Shown here in pieces: positions 1 through 10,382 of a DNA stretch of 22,940 nucleotides. The stretch lies in contig JAOXYB010082610.1 in assembly GCA_028565635.1 (NCBI GenBank), forward strand, positions 1 through 22,940. The letters are read 5' to 3'. Source of the DNA: Phoronis ovalis (Eukaryota > Phoronida > Phoronidae). Numbering within the stretch: position 1 is the stretch's first letter; the number at the start of each line of letters is the position of its first letter. A program made the translations under genes and the position numbers. A model generated the notes under the pieces. That model saw nothing but the letters and a program-made list of their open reading frames with translations. It was not told the origin of the DNA and made no database searches.

Positions 1-2095
1 CGCGACAAAAATTGTCCAAGAATCGTTTCGGCATTTGACCTACTTCTCAAGGTCATTTTAAAATGTCACCTAGCCTAAGCACCCCACTAATCTATGGCCT
101 TCCTAGAACCACCTTTGAATCGTCCAGGTAGCGCTTCGTCTTCACGGCTAAAGACGCAATGTTACTTGCCCTCTCGGTAACAAACATGGCCACGAGTCAG
201 CCATATTGGAAGTAATCTAGGTCAAAATTACACAGAACATATACTGCGACCTGCACTTACTCTGTGCCAAACATGAAAGTGACTGGATAAAAACTGAAGC
301 TGATATTACGACGTGCATTCTCACGAACCAACATGGCCACCAGTCAGCCATGTGGGAAGTGATCCGGGTCAATAGTACACATAACCTGTACTTTGTCCTG
401 TACTTGCTGTGTACCAAATATGAAGCTGATCGGATAAAAACTGAAGCAGTTATTGCGAGACAAAGAAAGTGTTACACGCGGCAAAAAATGTCTAAGAATC
501 GTTTCGGCATTTGACCTACTTCTCAAGGTCACTTTAAAATGTCACCTAGCCTAGGCAACCCACCAATCTATGGCCTTCATAGAACCACCTTTGAATCAAT
601 TGTCCAGGTAGCGCTTCGTCTTCGCGGCTAAAAAATTATTGTTACGTACCCTCTCGAGAACAAACATGGCCACCAGTCGGCCATATTGGAAGTAATCTAC
701 GTCAAAAGTACACATAGCATGTACTGCAAGCTGGACTTGCTCTGTGCAGAATATGAAACTGATCGGATATAAACCCTGGGTGATTATTTAAAAAAAATGC
801 TTTTCGAATCGCTACGGCATTTGACCTACTTCTCAAGGTCATTTTAAAATGTCACCTAGCCTAGGCAACCCACCAATCTATGGCCTTCCTAGAACCACCT
901 TTGATTCATCCAGGCAGCGCTTCGTCTTCGCAGCTATAGACGTAATGTTACGTGCCCTTTCGTGAACAAACATGGCCACCAGTCGACCATATTGGAAGCA
1001 ACGTAGGTTAAAATTATACAGAACATATACTGCGATCTGGACTTACTCTGTGCCAAACACGAAACTGATTGGATAAAAACTGAAGCTGATATTACGACGT
1101 ACATTCTCACGAACCAACATGGCCACCAGTCAGCCATGTTGGAAGTGATCTGGGTCAATATTACACCTGACCTGTACTTTGCACTGTACTTACTGTGTAC
1201 CGAATATGGAGCTGATCGGATAAAAACTGAAGCAGTTATTGCGAGACAAAGAAAGTGTTACCCACGACAAAAAATGTCCAAGAATCGTTTCGGCATTTGA
1301 CCTGCTTCTCAAGGTCATTTTAAAATATCACCTAGCCTAGGCAACCCACCAATCTATGGCCTTCCTAGAACCACCTTTGATTCGTCCAGGCAGACCTTCG
1401 TCTTCGCGGCTATAGACGCAATGTTAGGTGCCCTCTCATGAACAAACATGGCCACCAGTCGGCCATTTTGGAAGTAATCTAGGTCAAAATTATACAGAAC
1501 ATATACAGCAACCTGGACTTACTCTGTGCCAAACATGAAACTGACTGGATAAAAACTGAAGCTGATATTATGATGTGCATTCTCACGTACCAACATGGCC
1601 ACCAGTCAGCCATATTGGAAGTGATCCGGGTCAATATTACAAATAACCTGTACTTTGTCCTGTACTTACTGTGTACCGAATATGGAACTGATCGGATAAA
1701 AACTGAAGCAGTTATTGCGAGACAAAGAAAGTGTTATGCGCGATAAAAAATGTCCAAGAATCATTTCGGCATTTGACCTACTTGTCAAGGTCATTTTAAA
1801 ATGTCACCTAGCCTAGGCAACCCACCAATCTATGGCCTTCCTAGAACCAGCTTTGAATCGTCCATGTAGCACTTCGTCTTCGGGGCTATAGACTTATTGT
1901 TACATGCCCTCTCGGGAACAAACATGGCCATCAGTCGGCCATATTGGAAGTAATCGAGGTCAAAAGTATAAGCGACCTGCACTTTGACCTGTATTTAGCC
2001 TGTGCCAAATATGAAACCGATCGGGTAAAAACTGAAGCTGTTATTGCGAGACAAAGAAAGTGTTACATACGACTACGACAACGACGCCTACACTA
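1..2095 (+). repeat. Left higher-order tandem array (forward orientation)
   Basis: Five successive units lie about 475 bp apart, with units starting near 1, 477, 789, 1263 and 1739. A full unit is a ~183-bp spacer (motifs TTCGGCATTTGACCTACTT, CACCTAGCCTAGGCAACCC, CGCTTCGTCTTCG) followed by two related ~146-bp subunits. Each subunit opens with the near-palindrome ACATGGCCACCAGTCGGCCA and closes with GATCGGATAAAAACTGAAGC. Palindromes start near 182, 327, 661, 968, 1115, 1443, 1590 and 1919. Units 2 (about 312 bp) and 5 (about 330 bp) carry only one subunit, consistent with unequal exchange between subunits. The array is cut by the window's left edge. All short ORFs in it, such as those reading ADWWPCWF on the minus strand, are repeat shadows. 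Confidence 0.92.
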
Positions 2096-2130
2096 CGACA
2101 CTATGCCCATCCACCATGTGGATGGGCATA
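2069..2130 (+). repeat. Terminal sequence and hairpin of the left array element
   Basis: After the last repeat comes a short unique end with ACGACGCCTACACTACGACA (2081-2100), then a perfect 13-bp inverted repeat: TATGCCCATCCAC at 2102-2114 and GTGGATGGGCATA at 2118-2130, loop CAT. The same end, inverted, closes the right array at 4288-4345. This marks an element boundary rather than the chance end of a satellite. Such ends recall tandem-repeat-cored bivalve elements (pearl/Helentron-like), but that assignment is inference. Confidence 0.75.
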
Positions 2131-2152
2131 ATAAAGGAATTTAAATATTGCT

Positions 2153-2225
2153 TGTCAAAACCTTGGATTTAACCAGGGACCTTTACATCTTCAACCTAAC
2201 TCTGCCCCAACTAAGCTATTTCTCC
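2153..2225 (-). pseudogene. tRNA-Phe (GAA)-like pseudogene or SINE head
   Basis: The minus-strand 73 nt align without gaps to the form of a eukaryotic tRNA-Phe. An A box (TAGCTTAGTTGG) and a B-box-like GGTTAAATCC are in the right places. The anticodon loop reads TTGAAGA, giving anticodon GAA, followed by TGTAAAGGTCCCTGG as in tRNA-Phe. The acceptor stem is damaged: GGAGAAA against TTTTGAC mispairs at the second and third positions. The T stem is also imperfect, so this is probably not a working tRNA. No SINE body can be seen, because the array element end lies only 22 bp downstream. It may be a tRNA pseudogene or a truncated tRNA-Phe-derived SINE. Confidence 0.7.
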
Positions 2226-2934
2226 TGCTATATAATCAATCATATTAGTCTCAGTATATTTTAACATATACTCCTGTTGTACTGGGTCCTAAATTCTACA
2301 TATCATGACCACAGTATATCAATAGAACAAGCGTTATGTAGGAACTGGAAGTACCTTAAAAACAGACATGATCACAATACATTATTTCGGCTAATCATGT
2401 TACTTTGATTTGTTGATTTCCATGGTAACAAAGCAGCCAGTAATTTGCTGCTTTCAGTCGTCACTCGACAGTGTGCAATTGCTATGCATGTATAAAGAAA
2501 GTTAGTAGCACCCTTATTTGATATGATGTGTAGTTACATTATTATATTAGTCTCATCATATTATAAATCAGAAGCACAAGGGATTGTTGGAAATGAACCA
2601 CTGAAACTGTCATTTCATACAATCATTTGCATGGTCCAGTATCAACAATCCTTAAAACATTGTTGGTACAGAACTGTGCAAGGCCTTACATCCCAGAATC
2701 CTATGTGCGGTCCAGTATCAACAAGCCTTAAACCATTGTAGGAACTGATTTTGTGAAATGGAGAACTGATGCAACAACTTTATGGATTCCAACTTGTTGT
2801 TGGAAGCCATAATTTATACCAGATTGCAGATATCTCTAGATAAATGACTTTAACAATAACAATTCTTTGTGATATATTTCAACCTTATAGTCAATAACAC
2901 CAAAACAGAAATTAATAGAACAAGTACAACATAC
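2226..2934. other. AT-rich intron with a short 76-bp duplicated motif
   Basis: I see no gene here. The sequence GGTCCAGTATCAACAA..CCTTAAAACATTGT occurs at about 2634-2672 and again at about 2710-2741, a degenerate direct repeat roughly 76 bp apart. A related stretch (CCTTAAAACGTTGTTGG) occurs near 12101-12117, so this belongs to a dispersed repeat family. On the minus strand the segment is the start of the intron after the 2935-3161 exon. I found no convincing next exon. Confidence 0.5.
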
Positions 2935-3161
2935 CAGCAGTTAGAGGCACTCTACTGCTGATTTCAGTTCTTGACTTTTGAGAAGATCTGTGACTAGCAT
3001 GAGATGTAGTTCTGTATCCAGTCGCAGATGATGGTCGAGGGGTTGGACTGTGAGATGGTCTATAGCTTTGAGCACTTCTGGGACGTTCTGCTCGATATAA
3101 TTCAGAAGAGTCTAGTACAGGTATTGCTGATATTCTTTCACTTCCATACAGGCTATGGTTT
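2935..3161 (-). CDS. VWA3-like exon, Ser/Pro/Arg-rich linker
   Basis: The exon is 227 nt: one base, 75 codons, one base. The acceptor is attttatag|A at 3162 and the donor is ACTGCTG|gtatgt at 2934. It reads NHSLYGSERISAIPVLDSS, then a low-complexity stretch rich in Ser, Pro, Arg, Thr and His (for example RPSHSPTPRPSSATGYR) and ends SSRVPLTAG. This looks like a disordered linker after the VWA domain. The phase fits the preceding exon exactly and it leaves phase 1 for the next one, which I cannot find within 1-2934. The open frame extends upstream to 3259 and beyond, including a protein-like stretch around 3195-3285, but with a hydrophobic run in between. I take that as intron, though a short extra exon there cannot be excluded. 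The exon is flanked by two inverted repeat arrays. Confidence 0.75.
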
Positions 3162-4287
3162 CTATAAAATAATCGAAAAATACTTAACATCAACGTTAAG
3201 TGAAACATATAAAAACATTGAATTGCTTCATTTAGGTTCTTGTAAGTTGGGTCTGTCATTGGATTGTCAATATCATTAGCAAAAACTGCTGTGTTTGTGA
3301 TCCTTGTTTATTAAGTCAGATGAGAAATGTTATATCTACTAGCAAAGCTTGAATATGAGCACCAATTTTAATTTAAGTATTCAAAGTGTCTTGCCATTTT
3401 TAAGTTTAAAAGAAACAAAATGAAAATATATAAACAAATGTTACTATGAGGTTATATTTTAATTTGTTATTCTTCCGACATATCAAGGCTAAATATTTTA
3501 GGCAATTTTTAGCAGCGTCTCCCTAGATTTTGGAAGCACTTCCACTTTCATTTGACATTCCTATATAGATAACAATTATAATTAAAACTTTGAAAATCAA
3601 GCTTTATGAATGGATTATCCTCATATTTGTTAATATGAACTATCAAACTCCGGAGAAAACTTACAAATTAAGTACTTAAAGTACCCGGTTTATTTTCTTT
3701 TAATTTTTTTTTCTTTTTAATAATTTTAATTTTTTTACATTTTTTCTTTATTGAGTCTCAAAACAAAAACCAGAGCTCACAATTTATTTTTACAAAGGCC
3801 CTATGAACAACAGGTCTAGATTCTATATTAAGAATTAAAGGTAAGTAACGATTATATTTCAATTATTAGAAGATCAAAAAATTCTACAGAAAATAATGCC
3901 AGTTTCTAAATAGTATGTCACGCACTGCAGTTTCAGTGCTATACTTTAAACGTTTTGCAATGGACGTATTCGATACCACGTGAAATATTATAAAATGCAA
4001 AAGGTGATAAAAAGGACTGGATAAGTAGTTTATCGCTTTTCTCTTGCTGATGATATCCCAACCCTGTCCTATAGATACGCCTACAGTTATGTGGGAAATG
4101 AATAATGACGTAGTTGTTTGCTTTTGAGCATATTGTTGAGAGTTATAACCATGGAAAACAGACTCTTTCGATTGACAAAAAATAGTAGATAGTATTTTTG
4201 TTGCACATATAAGCTATAACAGTTGACATAATTTCTATCAAATGCAAATTGTGGCGTGAAAACTGACAATCCTTAAAGTTTGATTTT
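3162..4287. other. AT-rich intronic sequence, no gene seen
   Basis: This is intron of the VWA3-like gene between the linker exon and the right repeat array. It contains long T-rich runs around 3690-3750 and no tRNA or repeat that I recognise. A short minus-strand protein-like stretch (AVFANDIDNPMTDPTYKNL, about 3220-3285) is in frame with the downstream exon but separated by a hydrophobic run and not bounded by good splice sites of matching phase. It is left unannotated as coding. Confidence 0.5.
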
Positions 4288-4317
4288 TATGCCCATCCAC
4301 ATAGTGGTGGGCATATT

Positions 4318-7300
4318 GTCGTAGTGTAGGAGTCGGCGTCATTGAATGTAACACTTCCCTTTGTCTCACGATAACAGCTTCAGTTTCTATCCGATCAGCA
4401 CCATATTCGGTACACAGTAAGTACAGGACAAAGTACAGGTAATGTGTAATATTGACCGGGATTACTTCCAACATGGCCGACTGGTGGCCATGTTGGTTCG
4501 CGAGATTGTACATCATAATAACACCTTGAGTTTATATCCGATCAGTTTCATATTCGGCACAGGGTAAATACAGGTCAATGTGGAGGGCGCTTATACTTTT
4601 GACCTTGATTACATCCAATATGGCTGACTGGCAGCCATGTTTGTTCCCGAGAGGACACGTAACAATGTCTATAGCCGCAAAGACGAAGCGCTACCTGGAC
4701 GACTCAAAGGTGGTTCTAGGAAGGCCATAGATTGGTGGGCGGCCTAGGCTAGGTGACATTTTAAAATGACCTTGAGAAGTAGGTCAAATGCTGAAATGAG
4801 TCTTGGACATTTTTTGTCGTGCATAACACTTTCTTTGTCTCACAATAACTGCTTCAATTTTTATCCGATCAGCTCCATATTCGGTACACAGTAAGTACAG
4901 GACAAAGAACAGGTTATGTGTAATATTGACCCCGGATTACTTCCAACATGGCCGACTGGCAGCCATGTTGGTTCGCGAGATTGCACGTCATAATAACACC
5001 TTCAGTTTATATCCGATCAATTTCATATTATGCAAAGAGCAAGTCCATGTTGCAGTACATGCTATGTGTACTTTTGACCTAGATTACTTCCAATATGGCC
5101 GACTGGCAGCCATGATTGTTCTCGAAAGGGCACATAACATTGCATTTATAGCCACAAAGACAAAGCCCTACCTGCATGATTCATAGGTGGATCTAGGAAG
5201 ACTATAGGTTAGTGGGCGTAATAGGCTAGGTGACATGTTAAAATGACCTTGACAAGTAGGTCAAATGCCATTACGAAACTTCAACATTTTTTGCTGTGCG
5301 TAACACTTTCTTTGTTTCACAATAACTGCTTTAGTTTTTATCCGATTAGCTCCATATTAGGTACAGAATAAATACTGGTCAACGTACAGGTTATGTGTAA
5401 TATTGACCCGGATTACTTCCAATATGGCCGAATGGCAGCCTTGTTTGTTCCCAAGAGGGCACGTAACATTGCGTCTATAGCCGTGAAGACGACGGCATTA
5501 CCTGGATGCTTCAAAGGTGGTTCTAGGAAACCCATATGTTGGTGGGCGTAATAGGCTAGGTGACATTTTGAAATGACCTTGACAAGTAGGTCAAATGCCA
5601 AAACGACTCATGGAAATTTTTTGCGGGGGTAACACTTTCTTTGTCTCGCAATAACTGCTTTAGTTTTTATCCGATCAGCTCCATATTCATTACAGAGTAA
5701 GTGCAGGTCAAAGTACAGGTTACATATAATATCGACCCAGATTACTTCCAAAATGGCTAACTGGGGGCCATTTTGGTTTGGGAGAATGCACATCGTAATA
5801 ACATCTTCAGTTTTTATCTGGTCAGTTTCATATTTGGCACAGAGTAAGTCCAGGTCGCAGTACATGCTATGCGTAATTTGTACCCAGATTATTTCCAATA
5901 TGGCAGACTGGTGGCCATGTTTATTCCCGAGAGGACAAGTAATATTGTGTTTCTAGCCGCGAAGATGAAGCGCTGCTTGAACGATTCAAAGGTCGTTCTA
6001 GAAAGACCATAGCTTGATGGGCGTAATAGGCTAGGTAGCATTTTAAAATGACCCTGACAAGCAGGTCAAATGCCGCAACGATTCTTGGACATTTTTTGCC
6101 GTGCATAAATAACACTTTCTTTGTCTCACAAAAACTGCTTTAGTTTTTACCTGATCAGCTACATATTCGATACACAGTAAGTACCGGACAAAGTACAGGC
6201 TATATATAATACTGACCCAGATTACTTCCAACATGGCCGACTGGTGGCCATGTTGGTTTGCGAGATTGCACATCATAACACCATCAGTTTTCATCCGATC
6301 AGTTTCATGTTCGGCACAGAGTAAGCCCATGTCGCAGTACATGCTATGTGTACTTTTAATCTAGATTACTTCCAATATGGCTGACTGGTGGCCATGTTGG
6401 TTTGCGAGATTGCACGTCATAATAACACCATCAGTTTATATCCAATCAGTTTCATATTCGGCACAGAGTAAGTCCAGGTCGCAGTGTATGTGTACTTTTA
6501 ACCTAGAATACTTCCAATATGGCTGAATGGTGGCCATGTTTCTTCTCGAGAGGTCACGTAACATTGTGTTTATAGCTGCGAAGACAAAGCCCTACCTGGA
6601 TGATTCATAGGTGGTTCTAGGAAGACTATAGGTTGGTGGGCATAATAGGCTAGGTGACATTGTAAAATGACCTTGACAAGTAGGTCAAATGCCATTACGA
6701 AACTTTGACATTTTTTGCCATGTGCAACACTTTCTCTGTCTTGCAATAACGGCTTCAGTTTTATTCCGAGTAGCTCCATATTCGGTACAAAATAAGTACA
6801 TGTCAAAGTACAGATTATGTGTAATATTGACCCAGATTACTTCCAATATGGCCAACTGGCAGCCATGTTTGTTCCCGAGAGGGTAATGTAACATTGTGTC
6901 TATAGCCGCGAAGACGAAGCACTACCTGGATGATTCAAAGGTGGTTCTTGCAAGCCCAAAGGTCGGTGGGCGTAATAGACTAGGTTACATTTTAAAATGA
7001 CCTTGACAAGTAGGTCAAATGCCGAATCGATTCTTGGACATTTTTTGCCATGCGTAACACTTTCTTTGTCTCGCAATAACTGCTTTAGTTTTATCCGATC
7101 AGCCCCATATTTGGTACAGAGTAAGTACAGGTCAAAGTACAGGTTTCATGTAATATTGACCTGGATTACTTACAACATGGCTGACAGGCGGCCATGTTGA
7201 TTTGCGAGATTGCACATTGTTATAACAGCTTCAATTTTTATCCGGTCAGTTTCATATTCGGCACAGAGTAAGTCCAGGTCGCAGTACATGCTATGCGTAA

Positions 7301-7705
7301 TTTTGACCTTGATTACTTCCAATATGGCTGACTGGCAGCCATGTTTGTTCCCTAGAGGGCATGTAACGTTGCATTTATAGCCGCGAAGATGAAGCACTGC
7401 CTGGACGATTCAAAGGTGGTTCTAGGAAAGAATAAGCTAGATGATACTTCAAAATGACCTTGACAAGTAGGTCAAATGCTGGTACAAATCTTTGACATTT
7501 TTTACCGCGCGTAACACTTTGTCTCACAATGACAGCGTCATTTTTTATATACAGGTTATATATATTATTGACCCACATTACTTCCATCATGGCCGACTAG
7601 TGGCCATATTTGTTCCTGAGAAGGCGTGTCACTCTGCGTTTATAGCCGCAAAGACGAAGCACTACTTGGCCGATTCAAAGGTAGTTCTAAGAAGGCCATA
7701 GGTTG
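4318..7705 (-). repeat. Right higher-order tandem array (reverse orientation)
   Basis: This is the same repeat family as at 1-2095, but inverted. Palindromic subunits begin near 4471, 4617, 4944, 5091, 5421, 5751, 5897, 6231, 6373, 6513, 6845, 7173, 7321 and 7584. Spacings alternate between about 145 and about 330 bp, as expected for spacer-subunit-subunit units with some one-subunit (5421-5751) and one three-subunit (6231-6513) variants. The copy at 4468-4496 has a perfect 11-bp stem, CCAACATGGCC/GGCCATGTTGG, around GACTGGT. The last unit (7584) is internally deleted. Array members differ by roughly 10-20% by eye. Many short ORFs here are shadows of the repeat. Confidence 0.92.
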
Positions 7706-8158
7706 GTAGCCCAATGCGTCATTTTTTCACAAATTAATCCCTAAAATTGGATTGACTTTTCACAGAAATTCTCATAGAGATTGGTTCAGTTTTCAACAAA
7801 CCCTAAAATTTTTTTTTTTCTCCGATTTTATTTAAAAGTAGCAATTCCAAGGAACTTTTTCAAGAAATAACCGAAGAAATTGGTCCTTTTTTGTGACAGA
7901 AAACCCTAAAAATGAGTCAAGTTTTGAGACCAAAATCCTTAAAAATGGGAGGATATTTTGAGTTTGGGCTGCACATACCCATCTAAAAAATATGGTTAGT
8001 TCTCCCCCGGGGTTAACGCCGCATCAGACAGCAGAAACAGTCATTTTGAATAAGAGTACCCTGCAATGATAAACCAGATTATAATGTATTATATTCTTTT
8101 CTAATGTAAAAAAACAATAATGTTAAAAAAATATAATGCTACACATTGGATGGGCATT
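7706..8158. repeat. Non-array end of the element with CCCTAAAA-type motifs
   Basis: Directly after the tandem array the sequence contains loosely repeated AAWCCYTAAAAW motifs near 7736, 7799, 7902 and 7937. TTGAGTTTGGGCTGCACATA and a CCCCCGGGG box (8006-8014) follow. This kind of degenerate stretch is common in molluscan intergenic DNA. I see no gene. It ends at the TGGATGGGCAT inverted end near 8157. Confidence 0.4.
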
Positions 8159-9580
8159 AGACATGACAAATGTCTTGTAGTCTTAAAAACACAATAAACC
8201 TTTTAATTCTTTATTTTTTACAAAACAGTAATCATAAATTTAATCATTCGTATCAAATGTATTTATAAAATGAGGACGCAGTAAGATTTACTACCCATAA
8301 CTCGCAACTTTATCCTGTTCATAAAGCGACCTCTGTGGTATACCAGAGGTACTAACGCTGGGACATAAGTGTAGAAAAACAGCGAAAAATTTCTCTGATG
8401 CAGAATACAAAATACTTCATATTCTGCAACGTTTTGCACCTGCACTGGTAGATATAACAGAAATCTCTGGTTTCAGATGTAAAAATTGTGCTAGTGGGAA
8501 CCAGCAAATGAATCTGATATTCTGGAGATGTTTACCAAGTTCTGTTTTATCACTAAAGAGTGTAAAGTGGGAAATTCAGTATGTTACATTGCATTTCATT
8601 TTTCCAGAAGTCTATTAAGGTAGGAAATGTCTTTCTGTTTTGTGACATTATTCCAAATTTGCATACAAAATCACACAAAAGGCTATTTACATACGAGTAG
8701 AAGATTGAGTAAAAAGAAAGTAAAAAATAAATAAACTATAATTCTTTATATTTCCCTTCGAGGCCCTGTAGCTAAAATTGGAGTTGGAGCTATTCTACAG
8801 TTGCTAAAGTGCCGAGGTCTAAATTGACAGGAGTGATTGAATTGCCATGGAGTATGGGACGGTATAAATGAATGTGTGTGACAATGTTTACATAGTGCTG
8901 TGTCGTCAAAATTGATACGTCACATTGATTGATATACCATTTGACACAGTAAGGGATAAATATACATGGCAATGTTTACCAGGCAGTGAACCAATTTTAA
9001 GGAATTTATAGTTGGAAAAAATACTTGATGAGTTGTTTAGTCAAGGAGTTGTCTTTTGGAGAGTTCTTTTAGACACCGATCCTACACTCAAGTGACATCG
9101 GCATCGCATGTGCATTCGAGGACCTCAAGATCAGTAAAAAGGGTTTATATTTTTGTGGATTTTACCCTGGTAATGACAAACATTTTTTTGTCCGGGAGCT
9201 GTTGTATTAAAATCAATCACCAGGCTTGATCTACACTTCGACTCCAGTGTTTATACTGTTAGAATATTATGAACAAAGCTGGGATATCTTTGAATGGAGC
9301 AGAACTGGATTCTTTGATGTATTTAAACATGCCTTGTTTTTCAAAAAAGGTATGTTTTTTACGGAAAAAACTTCGTTTTTGCTGAAAAGGGGGTATTGTT
9401 TGACTGAATAGCTTAGAAAAAGGGTATCTTTTTAATCTTAGGGAACAAGCATGAGTACAAATTTTTACCTTGATTGCCAGAACCAGGTTTTAGACCTGTT
9501 CTAAACCATGATAATTGTTTTCTGTAAAGTAGCCAAGTTGCCTGAATTACAAAACGTAGTAGCTGCTGAAAGAAATGTAC
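8159..9580. other. Intronic sequence with a degenerate AAAAGG repeat
   Basis: No exon or RNA gene is recognised. Around 9340-9440 a degenerate motif of the type AAAAAGGTAT/AAAAGGGGGTAT recurs about three times, which accounts for the short plus-strand ORF there. The rest is AT-rich single-copy-looking sequence belonging to the 6.4-kb intron between the exons at 9714-9581 and 3161-2935. Confidence 0.4.
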
Positions 9581-9714
9581 CTGCTACACTTGTTCTGGAA
9601 ACTTGTTTCTTTTTTCCATGCTAATGATTGACATTCATCTCTAAGTTTGGTTATTTTCTGTAGACTTGACAATCCTACATTATACTCTTCCTTCAATAAC
9701 TGAACATCTTCACT
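9581..9714 (-). CDS. VWA3-like exon, post-VWA helical segment
   Basis: The exon is 134 nt: 44 codons plus two bases. The acceptor is ttgttctag|AGTGAA at 9715 and the preferred donor is AGCAG|gtacat at 9580. It has no ATG near its start. In phase 0 it begins SEDVQLLKEEYNVGLSSLQ and continues KITKLRDECQSLAWKKETS. This follows directly from PWE at the end of the preceding exon. An acidic-start amphipathic helix rich in Leu/Lys/Glu is what follows the VWA domain in this family. The exon ends in phase 2, and the next recognised exon begins with the one base needed to complete AG|A (Arg). A weaker donor (ACAA|gtgtag, 10 bases earlier in the transcript) would also keep phase. Confidence 0.8.
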
Positions 9715-9968
9715 CTAGAACAAGCCAAAACAGATTTAAATATAGATCATATTTAAAAACATAAAATTTTCCATAAATAAAGCCTTACTTTTTGTTGGTC
9801 TTGACGACAATGTACTATTATTCCAAGACTGTTTTTTCTGCATCTGTATAATGAACTGTAATGTAGACTAAAGAGACAGGTTTTCGGAACAAAATTGCTT
9901 TTAAAATTGTGCTTTTCTGTGACAATCAAATTGTTAATTTTTACCAATGTGTACTCATGCACACTTAC
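9715..9968 (-). other. 254-bp intron of the VWA3-like gene
   Basis: This is the only short intron seen between solid exons. It opens with gtaagtgt at 9968 and ends ttgttctag at 9715, phase 0. The open reading frame that continues from the upstream exon to 9753 is a translation of this intron and loses the VWA family pattern at once after PWE. Confidence 0.8.
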
Positions 9969-10382
9969 CTCCCATGGATATGGACTATCTGGATCCTGTC
10001 CGTGTTCAGAGAAGTAATGATATCGACCATTAGTGTCTTTAGCCAATTGACACAAAAACTTATTAGCTTCAACATCTGCACAGTTAAATGAAATAGTGTG
10101 AATTGGTACTGATCGTTGTAGCTGAACTTGAGCAAGCACTGATTGTGTTGGCTGATCAGGTCTTCCATCAGTCAATAAATACACAGCCTGCGTATGATGA
10201 TCAGCTAAAGCAAATCGCAAAGCTGCCATAGTATTTGTAGAACCATGGCATTCTAAACCTTGTACCCACATCCAAGCATTTTTAAAATTATGCTCTGTAA
10301 CATCAATAAGACGATCTCGCCAAGGATTTGCTCGGGAGCTAAACCCTATTATGTTGAATTTCTGTTTGTGGCGAAGTTGTTC
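9969..10382 (-). CDS. VWA3-like exon, main part of the VWA domain
   Basis: The exon is 414 nt (138 codons), phase 0 at both ends. The acceptor is attttag|GAACAA at 10383 and the donor is TGGGAG|gtaagt at 9968. Conserved VWA features appear in order: EQLRHKQKFNIIGFSS (start of the exon), WMWVQGLECHGSTNTM with the conserved MIDAS Thr near residue 49-51, AVYLLTDGRPDQP near 66-78 with the third MIDAS Asp at 72, and IHTISFNC further on. It ends GRYHYFSEHGQDPDSPYPWE. The STNT...LTDGRPDQP arrangement is typical of VWA3A/VWA3B proteins rather than integrins or collagens. No signal peptide or Cys pairs suggest secretion, so an intracellular protein is likely. With the 22000-21862 exon this completes a MIDAS VWA domain of about 180 residues. 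The ORF seen down to 9753 is intron read-through. Confidence 0.9.

Larger units (their letters stand above)
4288..8158 (-). mobile_element. Putative tandem-repeat-cored element with ATGCCCATCCA ends
   Basis: One end is the hairpin at 4288-4315 (TATGCCCATCCAC, then GTGGTGGGCATA with one base missing from the second arm). An 11-bp exact inverse of its start, TGGATGGGCAT, occurs at 8147-8157. Between them lie the tandem array (to about 7705) and a non-repeated end (7706-8158) with several copies of AACCCTAAAA-like motifs. The overall layout of array, unique flanks and short inverted ends resembles bivalve pearl/Helentron-type nonautonomous elements. No target duplication is clear and no protein is encoded, so both the boundaries and the class are tentative. 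It sits in the 6.4-kb intron of the VWA3-like gene. Confidence 0.5.

Noticed and set aside
217-1158. Minus-strand ORFs with ADWWPCWF-like sequence, and the many similar ORFs in 4238-7701
   Set aside because: They recur with the tandem unit in shifting frames and are shadows of the repeat and its palindrome, not genes.
3162-3259. N-terminal extension of the linker exon starting MTDPTYKNL
   Set aside because: Part of it looks protein-like, but a hydrophobic AT-rich run separates it from the exon, and no donor/acceptor pair with the right phase joins it.
4087-4269. 60-aa minus-strand ORF next to the right element's hairpin
   Set aside because: Low-complexity composition and no similarity I recognise; judged to be chance.
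1-7705. CRISPR-like array
   Set aside because: Repeat units are hundreds of bases long, diverged and without unique spacers, in a eukaryotic intron context.
9753-9968. Extension of the VWA ORF beyond PWE
   Set aside because: It runs through a textbook gtaagt donor, loses the family pattern, and a phase-matched exon (9581-9714) follows.
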